Shown one piece after another: positions 9,462 to 18,023 of a stretch of DNA of 64,000 bases (positions within the stretch are counted from its first letter, which is position 1; the number at the start of each line of letters is the position of its first letter). The translations under genes were made by a program, and so were the position numbers. Source of the stretch: Acetobacterium woodii DSM 1030. Lineage in GTDB: Bacteria > Bacillota > Clostridia > Eubacteriales > Eubacteriaceae. The notes under the pieces are model-generated. The model did not search any database. It was not told the origin of the DNA and saw only the letters and a list, made by a program, of their open reading frames with translations. The stretch lies in contig NC_016894.1 of assembly GCF_000247605.1 (NCBI RefSeq), positions 3,089,732-3,153,731 on the forward strand, in the 5' to 3' direction.

Positions 9462-9905
9462 TTATGTCAGACTTTCTCTGACCACTTGATTCACAAGCTT
9501 TCCATCAGCACGACCTTTAACTTTCGGCATCAGGGCACTCATTATCTTTCCCATGTCTTTTAAATCAACCGCTCCGGTTTCTTGAATTGTTTCAGTCACA
9601 ATCACTTTGATTTCATCAATTGTTAATTGTGTAGGAAGGTAGCCCTCGATGATTGTTATTTCTTCTTGAGCTTGCTGGATTAAATCGTCTCTCTGAGCTT
9701 TCTCAAATTCTGCCAGACCATCCCGACGTTGTTTGAGTTGTTTTGCTATGATTTCAAGAATCTGATCATCGCCCAGCTCCACTTGCTGATCCTTTTCGAC
9801 TTGTAAAATAGCCGCCCGAATCATTGTCACTGTCGATTTTTTAACCTTATCCTTGGCTTTCATTGCTGTTTTTAAATCAGCCTGTAATTGATCCTTTAAT
9901 GCCAA
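9462..9905 (-). CDS. yqeY: GatB/YqeY domain-containing protein
   Basis: This 147-residue all-helical protein starts MALKDQLQADLKTAMKAKDK, the usual YqeY start. It carries the conserved stretches IEGYLPTQLT and MGKIMSALMPKVKGRADG found in the tail domain of GatB. The family is full length here. Its role is not settled; it is thought to bind tRNA-like molecules or act near amidotransferases. It lies 11 bases after rpsU, a pairing common in Firmicutes, and shares the rpsU promoter. Confidence 0.93.
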   Translation of the reverse strand: MALKDQLQADLKTAMKAKDKVKKSTVTMIRAAILQVEKDQQVELGDDQILEIIAKQLKQRRDGLAEFEKAQRDDLIQQAQEEITIIEGYLPTQLTIDEIKVIVTETIQETGAVDLKDMGKIMSALMPKVKGRADGKLVNQVVRESLT

Positions 9906-9916
9906 TTGGTCACATC

Positions 9917-10105
9917 CTATCTTTTTTTCATCTTTCTTTTTCTAGCTGCTTCTGATTTTCTTTTTCGCTTTACGCTTGGCTTTTCATAATGCTCTCTTTT
10001 ACGAATTTCAGACATAACCCCAGCCATTGCTGTTTTTCTTTTAAAACGTCGCAATGCACTTTCGAGTGTTTCGTTTTCTTTAATTTTTACTTCAGACATT
10101 TTCAA
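9917..10105 (-). CDS. rpsU: 30S ribosomal protein S21
   Basis: This is a 62-residue, very basic protein with the S21 core [20 protein letters not shown] and the Lys/Arg tail ending RKRKMKKR. It binds the small ribosomal subunit near the 3' end of 16S rRNA and helps in initiation. A start at 10105 (MKMSEV) or 10099 (MSEV) is possible; the latter gives the more usual N-terminus. It is first gene of the rpsU-yqeY operon. Confidence 0.96.
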   Translation of the reverse strand: MKMSEVKIKENETLESALRRFKRKTAMAGVMSEIRKREHYEKPSVKRKRKSEAARKRKMKKR

Positions 10106-10169
10106 CCCCCCCCTCTAATCCGTTGCTAATTTCCGGAACTGTTAATTAACATGGTATGAGTCAAAGTAT

Positions 10170-10198
10170 ATTATACTTAATATTATGGTCGTTGTCAA
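10170..10198 (-). promoter_or_regulatory. Promoter of rpsU-yqeY
   Basis: On the minus strand, TTGACA (10193-10198) and TATAAT (10170-10175), both perfect consensus, have an exact 17-base spacer. The strength fits a ribosomal protein gene. Confidence 0.88.
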
Positions 10199-10205
10199 TT
10201 ATTTT

Positions 10206-10550
10206 TCAACCTGGAGGCCATAATAATGGTCGTCCGCCTAATAAATGGTAATGCAAATGGGGAACCGTCTGATTTCCATCTTTGCCGCAATTATTGACCA
10301 ATCGAAAACCGGTTTTAGCAATTCCCAGCTTAAGGGCAATTCGATTGGCCACCATGTGCAGGTGCGAAATAATATCGCTTTCGGCCGATACCGACAAGAT
10401 GGAATCAAAATGTTCTTTGGGAATAATGATTACATGAATCGGAGCCTGGGGGGCAATATCATTAAATGCGATAACCAAATCATCTTCATAAACTACATCA
10501 GCCGGAATTTCCTTATTGACGATTTTACAAAAAATACAATCGTGAGACAT
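10206..10550 (-). CDS. HIT-family nucleotide hydrolase (HinT-like)
   Basis: This 114-residue protein has the histidine triad motif as VPHLHYHLLGG, the N-terminal CIFCKIVNKEIPA zinc/fold signature, and the C-terminal GRPLLWPPG typical of HinT proteins. Members hydrolyse AMP-lysine or other adenosine phosphoramidates in the cytoplasm. It is full length for the family. A family A palindromic repeat lies upstream, between this gene and mtaB. Confidence 0.95.
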   Translation of the reverse strand: MSHDCIFCKIVNKEIPADVVYEDDLVIAFNDIAPQAPIHVIIIPKEHFDSILSVSAESDIISHLHMVANRIALKLGIAKTGFRLVNNCGKDGNQTVPHLHYHLLGGRPLLWPPG

Positions 10551-10674
10551 ATCTTCCTCCTAATATCTTGAATTCTCCGGTGCTTATAAAAGCCTCGGAA
10601 GTTTTGTTGAGTTTCACGCAAACTACCCGGAACCGATAAGACGTTTTAAAAATATATTGAGGTTATCAATTACC

Positions 10675-10806
10675 GTACCGACCAATTGTTAATCTGTTGC
10701 ATGCACGCAATTCGGACAGTTGCAAGTAAAGATTTGGCTAAAGATAGCCTTTTCACGGCAACTGTTCGCCTTGAGGCACACAACATGATCTAACAATTGT
10801 CGGTAC
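10675..10806. repeat. Family A1 palindromic repeat
   Basis: This 132-bp imperfect palindrome runs from GTACCG to CGGTAC, with CAATTGTTAATCTGTTG near one end and AACAATTGTCGGTAC at the other. Its core has a paired GGACAGTTGC/GCAACTGTTC segment. It is closely alike to 56294-56425 and, in reverse, 60827-60959. The flanks also pair weakly (CCGATAAGACG against a CGTCTTAAAAACG...ATCGG stretch), so the whole 10640-10830 stretch may fold into one large hairpin. The 10551-10865 interval has no gene. Confidence 0.85.
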
Positions 10807-10865
10807 TACGTCTTAAAAACGCAGTATCGGTCTATGTGAAAAAAACGACATGAATAAAATCACGA

Positions 10866-12221
10866 TCATTTCTCAACAGCCGTGTTTGAAACGCCAATTA
10901 ATTTGTCGGAATATTGTTTAGAATAGGATACCTTAACTTTTATAATTCTACCTTTAATCATTTCAGTTGTTTTGAGCCTAACCGGGACATAATTTTTTGT
11001 ATGGCCTTCATATCCCGCTTGATCGTGGCTTGCTTCAAACAAAACCTCGGCAAAAGTGCCATCATTTTGTTTTAAAAATGTTTTTTCCAATTCTTTGGAT
11101 AACGCACTGAGTTTAACACTCCGCTCATTTTTAACACTTTCATCCACCTGATTTTTAAAAGCTGCGGCTTTCGTGCCCGCGCGTCGTGAATATTTAAACA
11201 CATGAATTTGATAAAACCCGACCGTTTTGGCGAAGTCCATTGTTTCTTTAAATTCATCTTCCGTTTCTGACGGAAAACCCACCATGATATCCGTCGTAAT
11301 CGCCGCCAAGGGGAAAAGTGTTCGGATTTGAGCGACGATATCCAGATATTCAGCGGTGCTATAATGACGCCCCATCCGCTTAAGGACTGTATCACTTCCG
11401 CTTTGCAGTGATAAATGAAAATGGGGACAAAAACTTTCAAGCTTAACTAACCGTTTCAGCCGCTCCGACGTGATAAATTTTGGTTCTAAAGAACCTAATC
11501 TTATCCGTTTAAGCCCCGCGATTGCATCAAGCGCTTCGATTAAGCTAATCAGATCTGTTTCCCGATGGCCGTTCACCATCTGATCAACACCGTAGGAGGC
11601 AATATGAATCCCCGTCAAGACAACTTCCTGATACCCCATTGAAACGACCCGCTTCACTTCATCAATAATCTGCTCTTGTTGCCGACTCCGTACCGGTCCT
11701 CTGGCATAGGGAACAATACAATAGGTACAAAATTGGTTGCAGCCTTCCTGAATTTTAATAAATGCCCGGGTTTTTCCCTTGACCTCAGAAATCATCAAGG
11801 GTTCAAAAATTTTCTCATCCATAATATCCGAAACAAAATCCCGTTGCTGCGTATCTGCCAAATGGGCATTAATGTAGGTCAAAATATCAGCCCTATTTTT
11901 GGTCCCGATCATCAAATCCACTTCGGCAATTTTTTCTACTTCTTCCGGAGCAACTTGAACATAACAACCAACCGCACAAATCGTCGCCTGAGGATTCATC
12001 CGTTTGGCTTTTCGCATCATTTTACGTGACTTCTGATCCCCCAGATGGGTTACGGTGCAGGTATTAATCACATAAACGTCGGCGACCTGACTAAAATCGA
12101 CAATGTCATAACCGGCCCGTTCAAATATTTCCATCATGGCTTCGCTGTCATAGCTGTTAACTTTACACCCCAACGTCATAAAAGCGACCTTTTTTTGCTC
12201 ATTTTTCATCGTTAACTTCAC
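10866..12221 (-). CDS. mtaB: tRNA t6A37 methylthiotransferase MtaB
   Basis: This 451-residue radical SAM methylthiotransferase has an N-terminal UPF0004 domain (TLGCKVNSYDSEAM, with Cys ligands at about 19, 55 and 84). The radical SAM motif is CNQFCTYC, followed by IVPYARGPVRSR, and a TRAM-like domain lies at the C-terminus. It adds a methylthio group to t6A at position 37 of tRNAs reading ANN codons. GCKVN rather than GCQMN points to MtaB, not MiaB. The gene overlaps rsmE by four bases; GTG at 12221 is the probable start, with an upstream GGAGAG site. Confidence 0.93.
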   Translation of the reverse strand: MKLTMKNEQKKVAFMTLGCKVNSYDSEAMMEIFERAGYDIVDFSQVADVYVINTCTVTHLGDQKSRKMMRKAKRMNPQATICAVGCYVQVAPEEVEKIAEVDLMIGTKNRADILTYINAHLADTQQRDFVSDIMDEKIFEPLMISEVKGKTRAFIKIQEGCNQFCTYCIVPYARGPVRSRQQEQIIDEVKRVVSMGYQEVVLTGIHIASYGVDQMVNGHRETDLISLIEALDAIAGLKRIRLGSLEPKFITSERLKRLVKLESFCPHFHLSLQSGSDTVLKRMGRHYSTAEYLDIVAQIRTLFPLAAITTDIMVGFPSETEDEFKETMDFAKTVGFYQIHVFKYSRRAGTKAAAFKNQVDESVKNERSVKLSALSKELEKTFLKQNDGTFAEVLFEASHDQAGYEGHTKNYVPVRLKTTEMIKGRIIKVKVSYSKQYSDKLIGVSNTAVEK

Positions 12222-12973
12222 ACACCTTCTCTCCAGAAATTTAATTGACTAAGCACGACCATTCCGGCTGTTTCGGTTCTCAAAATCCGTTTTCCCAAAC
12301 TCACACAAACCACTCCGGCCGCTTGACAGGTTTCCACTTCCTGAGGATCAAATCCCCCTTCTGGTCCAATTATAACCCCAATTTTAAGCTTTTTATTTAC
12401 ATCATTTTGCTTTTTAAACGTATCCAAAGCCATTTTTAGCGACTGCTTCTGTTCATCCTCATACGCCAAAAAAAAGACATCATAATGAGCCTTTGCTGCC
12501 AGCAAGTTGATTAATGAGCACGGATTTTTGACCGCGGGAACGATTCCCCGTTTTGATTGTTTCGCCGCTTCGTAGGCAATTCGCTGCCACCGTTCAATTT
12601 TTTTATCTTGTTTATCTTTAATCTGTGTAATTGCTCGCTGAGAAGAAAATGGAACAATCTCTGTCACGCCCAATTCGACGCATTTCTGAATAATCACTTC
12701 CATTTTTGTTCCTTTTGGCAATCCCTGAAATAAGGTTACCGATAAATCGGCGTTTTCGCCTTCTGAGGGATAACGGTTTTTAATTACGCCACCAACCCGC
12801 TGATCGCCGGGCGTACTTAAAACCACTTGATAATCAATCCCCTGTCCGTCACACACTTCAATCACATCGTTATTCCCTAATCTTAGCACCTTGGTAATAT
12901 GCTTAAAATCCTCACCGGAAATAACCACCGTATCTCCTGAAATCTGATTAAGTTCCACAAAAAAACGGTGCAT
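12218..12973 (-). CDS. rsmE: 16S rRNA (uracil-1498-N3)-methyltransferase
   Basis: This 251-residue SPOUT-class enzyme has the RsmE N-terminal PUA-like part (MHRFFVELNQI, then HITKVLRLGNNDVIEVCDG) and the SPOUT knot with IGPEGGFDPQEVE and SLGKRILRTETA. It methylates U1498 of 16S rRNA in the assembled small subunit. It starts one base after prmA ends and overlaps mtaB, in the conserved Firmicutes order prmA-rsmE-mtaB. Confidence 0.95.
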   Translation of the reverse strand: MHRFFVELNQISGDTVVISGEDFKHITKVLRLGNNDVIEVCDGQGIDYQVVLSTPGDQRVGGVIKNRYPSEGENADLSVTLFQGLPKGTKMEVIIQKCVELGVTEIVPFSSQRAITQIKDKQDKKIERWQRIAYEAAKQSKRGIVPAVKNPCSLINLLAAKAHYDVFFLAYEDEQKQSLKMALDTFKKQNDVNKKLKIGVIIGPEGGFDPQEVETCQAAGVVCVSLGKRILRTETAGMVVLSQLNFWREGV

Positions 12974-12974
12974 C

Positions 12975-13913
12975 TCAGTCCCTCTTTTGGGCTACCACGC
13001 CAACCCATTCGCCCATTTGTTGGACAAAAAGGAGTTTAAAGTTTTCCGCCTCCAGGGCATTTAGCACATCCGTCAAACGGTCAATAATAATCCCCGAAGA
13101 AATAAAAATTCCATTTTCTTTCAGGTAAGGTCTGATAATACCCGACAATTCAACAATCGCTGCTGCCAGAATATTTGCGACAATGACGTCGGCTTTCTCA
13201 TCGATCACATCGAGCAGATTGCCTTCGCGAATTTCGACCATATCACCCAATTCATTAAGTTCGGCATTTTCTCTGGCAATTTGAACCGCCAGTGTATCAA
13301 AATCAACCGCTACGACTTTTTTGGCATGGAGTTTACCGGCGATTAAAGATAATACCCCGGTACCACAACCGATATCCAACACCACATCGCCCGGTTTAAT
13401 ATATTCTTCCAGCTTAATGGCACACAACTGGGTTGTTTCATGAGTACCGGTTCCAAAGGCCATCCCCGGATCGATATTAATAACAATCTCATCCGCTTCC
13501 GGCTCATAAGGTTCCCAGGTTGGTTTAATGATGATACTTTTGCCAACTTTGGTCGGTTTATAAAACTTTTTCCAGGAGTTAGCCCAGTCTTCCTCATCCA
13601 CTTCCGTAATCATCATTTCACAGTCGCCCGGATCAAGGCCGCAAGAGGGCAACATCTTAACCGATGTAATCAGTTTATGCACCGCTTCCTCGGTATCTTC
13701 CACCTCGCTGAAATAGCCCCGGACAATGGAAACATTGGGATCAATTTCCAGAAGTGCATCATCGACAAAATTAACCTTCGGATCTTGTTGAATCAAGAGT
13801 ACATCCTGCAAGGTTTGGATGGCGACACCATCTGCCCCGGCTTCATAAAAAGCATTGACCACCGCTTCTTCGGCTTCCAATGTTGTTGTGATTTGAACTT
13901 CTTTCCAAAGCAT
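12975..13913 (-). CDS. prmA: Ribosomal protein L11 methyltransferase
   Basis: This 312-residue class I methyltransferase has an N-terminal substrate-recognition domain and a SAM-binding core with DPGMAFGTGTHETT and VLDIGCGTGVLSLIAGK, and the later motif ANILAAAIVEL. It trimethylates amino groups of L11. It is first gene of the prmA-rsmE-mtaB operon and has a strong ribosome site (TTGGAGGTAAGGGA). Confidence 0.96.
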   Translation of the reverse strand: MLWKEVQITTTLEAEEAVVNAFYEAGADGVAIQTLQDVLLIQQDPKVNFVDDALLEIDPNVSIVRGYFSEVEDTEEAVHKLITSVKMLPSCGLDPGDCEMMITEVDEEDWANSWKKFYKPTKVGKSIIIKPTWEPYEPEADEIVINIDPGMAFGTGTHETTQLCAIKLEEYIKPGDVVLDIGCGTGVLSLIAGKLHAKKVVAVDFDTLAVQIARENAELNELGDMVEIREGNLLDVIDEKADVIVANILAAAIVELSGIIRPYLKENGIFISSGIIIDRLTDVLNALEAENFKLLFVQQMGEWVGVVAQKRD

Positions 13914-13942
13914 TCCCTTACCTCCAATTAAATAGTGCTTGT

Positions 13943-13972
13943 ATTATACCATTAATCTCATCGCTTTGACAA
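13943..13972 (-). promoter_or_regulatory. Promoter of prmA-rsmE-mtaB
   Basis: On the minus strand, TTGTCA (13967-13972) and a perfect TATAAT (13943-13948) are 18 bases apart, about 30 bases upstream of prmA. Confidence 0.7.
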
Positions 13973-14145
13973 TTTAACATTGTAACTTCGCTTTTTTATA
14001 AAGGAAATATTATTTTAATTTTATAAATAAGCAGTTTAAAATAAAAATTACTCGCAGCCGCAATGATTTTAATCATAAGACAGAAATTTTTTGCCGGCTT
14101 TCTGTAAAATATGGTTAATGGATGTAATGGGTTCCAGTTTAATGC

Positions 14146-14151
14146 TATAAT
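14146..14151 (+). promoter_or_regulatory. Possible -10 element for the eutS operon
   Basis: A perfect TATAAT lies 44 bases before the eutS ATG. The matching -35 (TGTAAT at 14123) is poor, so this promoter may need an activator. The remainder of 13973-14195 shows nothing else I can support. Confidence 0.4.
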
Positions 14152-14195
14152 AACTTTAATTAACATCAAAATATTAATACGAAAAGGTGACCAAG

Positions 14196-14546
14196 ATGGA
14201 AACTGAAAAAAAGAATCGATCCATACAAGAATACGTTCCTGGTAAACAGGTTACACTTGCCCATATTATTGCCAAACCCAAAAATGACATTTATATTAAA
14301 CTTGGTTTAGACGACGAAGCCGCCGATGCTATCGGTATTTTAACCATTACCCCAAGTGAAGCTGCCATTATCGCGGCTGATGCCGCAACCAAAGCAGCGC
14401 CCGTTGAAATTGGGTTTTTAGATCGTTTTAGCGGCTCGCTGGTCATCACCGGCCGTGTCAGCGATGTTAAAGCCGCAGTCTCGGAAATACTTAATACTCT
14501 TAACCATATTTTAGGCTTTGATATCCCTAAAATAACCTACTCTTAA
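14196..14546 (+). CDS. eutS: Microcompartment shell protein EutS-like
   Basis: This is a BMC-domain protein of about 116 residues. It shows the EutS/PduU-type N-terminal extension ([19 protein letters not shown]) and the BMC core with [20 protein letters not shown] and [20 protein letters not shown]. EutS-type hexamers carry a circular permutation and form part of the shell of ethanolamine or propanediol microcompartments. I prefer the ATG at 14196, seven bases after AGGTG, over the in-frame GTG at 14187. No other shell or catabolic genes are near, so this is a satellite locus. It lies three bases before the GTPase gene. Confidence 0.9.
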   Translation: METEKKNRSIQEYVPGKQVTLAHIIAKPKNDIYIKLGLDDEAADAIGILTITPSEAAIIAADAATKAAPVEIGFLDRFSGSLVITGRVSDVKAAVSEILNTLNHILGFDIPKITYS

Positions 14547-14549
14547 TAG

Positions 14550-15017
14550 ATGGCCAGCAATAAAAAAAGAGTGGCTTTAATCGGAAAAATTGGTAGTGGA
14601 AAAACGACCTTAATGCAACGTCTTAACGAAGAGGAACTCAAATATTCCAAAACCCAAATGGTTCAATATTTCGACGATTTTATTGATACCCCGGGAGAGT
14701 TTATCGAGCTCCCGTTTTTTTCGCGTCAGGCGATTAATATCACCATGGACGCTGGCCTGGTAATCCTGGTCAATTCCTGTGTCGACCCGCAAAATTCCGT
14801 TCCACCCAATTTAATTCACACGTATAATATTCCTGCCCTTGGAGTTGTCACAAAAACCGATCGTTCTGAATGTAATATTAAACGCAGTCGCAATCTACTG
14901 ATTTATGCGGGCATTAATCCCAAACATATTTATGAAGTCAGTTCTTACACCGGCGCAGGGATTAAGGAATTAGAAGCCGCCATCCAGCATTTTATGGCTC
15001 CCCACCGCAACAAATAA
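14550..15017 (+). CDS. eutP: EutP/PduV-family GTPase
   Basis: This 155-residue small P-loop protein has Walker A GKIGSGKTTLMQRL, the G3-like DTPGEFIELPFF, a TKTD base-specificity motif and an ending LEAAIQHF. This is the EutP/PduV family that accompanies microcompartment operons; the exact job is not settled, and acetate kinase activity has been reported for EutP. It begins four bases after the eutS stop, so the two are co-translated. Confidence 0.87.
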   Translation: MASNKKRVALIGKIGSGKTTLMQRLNEEELKYSKTQMVQYFDDFIDTPGEFIELPFFSRQAINITMDAGLVILVNSCVDPQNSVPPNLIHTYNIPALGVVTKTDRSECNIKRSRNLLIYAGINPKHIYEVSSYTGAGIKELEAAIQHFMAPHRNK

Positions 15018-15102
15018 CGGCTCTTAAAACAAACGAGTCAGCTATATTAAAAAAATCACTGGTTGCTGTTATGACCGTTTCCCCAAACAATCCTGGTTTG
15101 AC

Positions 15103-15120
15103 GCGACAATTATTTGTCGC
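15103..15120 (+). other. Perfect hairpin between eutP and the kinase gene
   Basis: A stem GCGACAA/TTGTCGC with a TTAT loop sits in the 182-base gap between the two genes. There is no T-run, so it is more likely an RNA-processing or regulatory hairpin than a terminator. Confidence 0.45.
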
Positions 15121-15199
15121 CCAAGGCTCGATTTTTTGAGGTAAACAGGCGTTAGCGTGCACCTTTGTTTCTCACATCACAAGAAAAGGAAGTAGAAAA

Positions 15200-16465
15200 A
15201 TGACCTATGACAGCTACGGCAATCTAACCACCACTGGCGTTGCCAACTACCTTAAAGAAAAGGAAATTTTCCCCAATGACGCCAACCTCACCGTCGTCGA
15301 CCTACACGCCGTTAAGGAAAGTATCGAGGGGTTTGTAAATTTAATTTATCATGTGTATGACGAATCGGGAAAATCGGTTATTATGAAACAAATGCTTTCA
15401 ATGCCGCGTTTTCGCATTGAAGACGAAAAAAATAATACCGTGGAAGACAATGACGGCGATGGCTGGACGCTGGACCTGGGTCGGATGCGTTCCGAAATCG
15501 CCACCCTGATTTTCTGGAATTCGGTTTATCCCGGTATCTGTCCGGAGATTTATCTTTTTGATGAACCCGCTCGAATCATTGTCATGGAAGATTTAATGGA
15601 CTTAAGCCTGCTCCGCTTTGAACTCTGCCGGATGGTAAAACACGAACATTTTACCAATAAAATCGGGTCATTTTTTGCCCGCAATCTTTTTTTCTCTTCC
15701 AATCTTCATCTGACCAAGTATAAAAAATCCGAAGTTGAACGTTTTTTCATCAATCCCGAATATACTGCCCTGGCTGAGGTCCTATTTCATGAAAATATCG
15801 GTATTTCCTGGGAACGGGAGATGCTCTCCGGAACTGCCCAAAAAAGGGCTGAACTTGTCGAGAATCCAGCTATCCAGATCGAATTCAAACGTCTGGAAAA
15901 CAAATTTTTAGAAGACAAAGAATGTTTAATCCATACAGATCTTCATAGTTCTAACATCATGATCAGTGCCAACGATGTCCGGATCATTGATGGCGAATTT
16001 GCCGGTTTCGGTCCGCTGTCCCAGGACTTCGGGCGTCTTACCGGTAGTTTAACCCTCAACTATGTCTCATGGTTTGGCGATGATGATCGCACTCCGCAGG
16101 AAAAAACTGATTTTCAAGCTTATCTTCGGAAAACAATTGAAAATCTCTATACAACCTTCCAGCAAGAATTCCGACAATTGGTTGCTACTTACCAAAAAGA
16201 AAGCTATCGCTTAAAAAACCTCGATGTTGATCGTTATCTAATCGAACAGCTCCAGAATTCATTGTCTTATGCTGGCATCAACATTATGTCCCGCTTAGGC
16301 AATCGCGGCCTCTGTCACGATTTGTCACGGATCCCGGAAACAAACCGTTTAATCCCCACTTTATTGAGCTTGGACATTTCCAAAGAACTGCTGCTTAATC
16401 ATCAAGACTACACTGACATCAAAGACTTTACCAAACTGCTAAAAAACTTAAATCCTTCATTTTAA
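15200..16465 (+). CDS. Methylthioribose-kinase-like phosphotransferase
   Basis: This 421-residue protein-kinase-fold enzyme aligns by eye along its length with MtnK. The N-terminal part is TLTVVD...NLIYHVYDESGKSVIMKQ, the lobe contact is IGSFFARNLFFSSNLHL, the catalytic loop is CLIHTDLHSSNIM (Asp in HTDLH; MtnK has HGDLH), and the metal-site motif is IIDGEFAGFGP. MtnK phosphorylates S-methyl-5-thioribose in methionine salvage; some relatives act on 5-deoxyribose. The altered HTDLH and GEF positions (usual HGDLH, PEF) mean substrate or activity may differ. It follows eutS-eutP on the same strand and has an AAGGAAG ribosome site. Confidence 0.78.
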   Translation: MTYDSYGNLTTTGVANYLKEKEIFPNDANLTVVDLHAVKESIEGFVNLIYHVYDESGKSVIMKQMLSMPRFRIEDEKNNTVEDNDGDGWTLDLGRMRSEIATLIFWNSVYPGICPEIYLFDEPARIIVMEDLMDLSLLRFELCRMVKHEHFTNKIGSFFARNLFFSSNLHLTKYKKSEVERFFINPEYTALAEVLFHENIGISWEREMLSGTAQKRAELVENPAIQIEFKRLENKFLEDKECLIHTDLHSSNIMISANDVRIIDGEFAGFGPLSQDFGRLTGSLTLNYVSWFGDDDRTPQEKTDFQAYLRKTIENLYTTFQQEFRQLVATYQKESYRLKNLDVDRYLIEQLQNSLSYAGINIMSRLGNRGLCHDLSRIPETNRLIPTLLSLDISKELLLNHQDYTDIKDFTKLLKNLNPSF

Positions 16466-16471
16466 ACTAAC

Positions 16472-16508
16472 AGAGGCCATGATTTCGTTCCCTGAAATCA
16501 TGGCCTCT
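16472..16508. terminator. Bidirectional terminator between the kinase and Rrf2 genes
   Basis: A perfect 15-bp stem (AGAGGCCATGATTTC and its complement) with a GTTCCCT loop lies between two convergent genes. Flanking T-runs are weak on both sides. Confidence 0.65.
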
Positions 16509-16521
16509 GACTAATTTTAGA

Positions 16522-16956
16522 TCAAATAAAATACTCGCACGTTCCTTTTTCATTGTAAGACTTAACCAAATCCGCCAAGGTAATGTTATCCACGACATCT
16601 TCTACCGCTGCTTTTATTTTGCGCCAGACATCAACCGTCACACAGCGGTCAGCCCGGTTACAGTTGCTGGGTTCATCTAAACAGGCGACCGGAGAAAGTT
16701 CTCCTTCCATCAGTCGCAAAATCATTCCCACGGTATAAGATTCCGGTGAATTGGTCAGTTGGTAGCCGCCTTGAGAACCGCGGACGCTGCGGACATATCC
16801 GGCTCTGGAAATCTGGGTAATAATCTGTTCCAGATACTTTTCCGAAATCTCCTGGCGTTCCGCAATCCGTTTGATCGGAATATATTCACCGGTATTATTA
16901 ATCGCCAGATCCAACATCAAGCGCAATGCATATCTTCCTTTGGTCGAAATCTTCAT
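16522..16956 (-). CDS. Rrf2-family regulator (CymR/IscR-like)
   Basis: This 144-residue protein begins [18 protein letters not shown] and has the Rrf2 winged helix with [13 protein letters not shown] and [10 protein letters not shown]. Three Cys (in [15 protein letters not shown]) lie in the region where IscR binds its Fe-S cluster, so a cluster-bound form is possible. The gene overlaps cysK by four bases. In Bacilli, CymR works together with CysK to control cysteine uptake and synthesis, and the linkage here suggests the same; iron-sulfur control is the alternative. Confidence 0.92.
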   Translation of the reverse strand: MKISTKGRYALRLMLDLAINNTGEYIPIKRIAERQEISEKYLEQIITQISRAGYVRSVRGSQGGYQLTNSPESYTVGMILRLMEGELSPVACLDEPSNCNRADRCVTVDVWRKIKAAVEDVVDNITLADLVKSYNEKGTCEYFI

Positions 16957-17885
16957 GATGTAAACAGCCCCGTTGACAAATAACGTTCCCCGGTATCGGG
17001 TAATAACACCACAATCGTTTTCCCTTTATTCTCCGGTCGTTTGGCCAATTCAGTGGCCGCATATAAAGCCGCTCCCGAAGAGATCCCCACTAACAGCCCT
17101 TCTACCTTAGCAACATCATTCGCTGTTTTAAAGGCATGATCATTGCTGACCGTGATAATTTCATCATAAATCTGAGTATTTAATACCTTAGGAACAAAAC
17201 CAGCGCCAATTCCCTGTAATTTATGAGGCCCGGGACTTCCGCCTGAGAGAACTGGTGATGCGGATGGTTCAACGGCAACCACTTGTACCCCTGGTTTTTT
17301 TTCTTTTAAAACTTCGCCAACCCCGGTAATCGTGCCCCCGGTTCCAATCCCGGCAACAAAAATATCGACCTCCCCGTCGGTGTCGTTCCAAATTTCAATC
17401 GCGGTGGTTTTGCGATGGATTTCCGGATTAGCGGGATTTTCAAATTGTTGAGGAATAAAAGCATTGGGAATCGTTTGGGCCAATTCATTAGCCTTAGCAA
17501 TCGCCCCTTTCATTCCTGTTGCACCAGGTGTCAAGATCAGCTCTGCCCCCAGTGCCGAAAGCAAATTACGTCGTTCCATGCTCATCGTTTCCGGCATCGT
17601 TAAAATGATCCGATAACCTTTGGCCGCAGCGACAAAGGCCAAACCAACGCCAGTGTTCCCGCTGGTTGGTTCAATAATGACCGTTCCGGCTTTAATCAGC
17701 CCCGCTTTTTCGCCAGCTTCAATCATCGCCAAACCGACCCGGTCTTTTACCGATGATAAGGGATTAAAGTATTCCAGCTTGGCAACAAGCTTTGCTTCCA
17801 AGTTATTACTTTTTTCATAATTTGATAACTCTAATAACGGCGTATTGCCAATTAGATCGGTTAAACTTTTTGCAATTCTAGACAT
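16953..17885 (-). CDS. cysK: Cysteine synthase A (O-acetylserine sulfhydrylase)
   Basis: This 310-residue PLP enzyme has the lysine motif [11 protein letters not shown], the phosphate-binding loop TSGNTGVG, the [12 protein letters not shown] loop and a C-terminal [13 protein letters not shown]. It makes cysteine from O-acetylserine and sulfide in the cytoplasm. It is first in a two-gene operon with the Rrf2 regulator, which could allow regulator-enzyme complex formation. No T-box or riboswitch is visible in the short upstream region. Confidence 0.96.
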   Translation of the reverse strand: MSRIAKSLTDLIGNTPLLELSNYEKSNNLEAKLVAKLEYFNPLSSVKDRVGLAMIEAGEKAGLIKAGTVIIEPTSGNTGVGLAFVAAAKGYRIILTMPETMSMERRNLLSALGAELILTPGATGMKGAIAKANELAQTIPNAFIPQQFENPANPEIHRKTTAIEIWNDTDGEVDIFVAGIGTGGTITGVGEVLKEKKPGVQVVAVEPSASPVLSGGSPGPHKLQGIGAGFVPKVLNTQIYDEIITVSNDHAFKTANDVAKVEGLLVGISSGAALYAATELAKRPENKGKTIVVLLPDTGERYLSTGLFTS

Positions 17886-17968
17886 TATGTTACCTCATTT
17901 CGCTTTATTTAATTCATACAATTTCTATATGTTTTAATTATATGCTCTGGTATTTTTTTTGTCAACTA

Positions 17969-17993
17969 AAAAAGCTGGATTTCTCCAGCTTTT
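17969..17993 (-). terminator. Intrinsic terminator after dnaJ
   Basis: The minus-strand hairpin AAAAGCTGGA/TCCAGCTTTTTT has a GAAA loop and a T-run just after the dnaJ stop. Confidence 0.85.
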
Positions 17994-18023
17994 AAGATAA
18001 TTAATTTAGTTATTTGCTAAAAC

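Noticed and set aside
16953-17960. T-box or S-box leader upstream of cysK
   Set aside because: The upstream stretch is short and shows no conserved T-box, SAM riboswitch or terminator pair.
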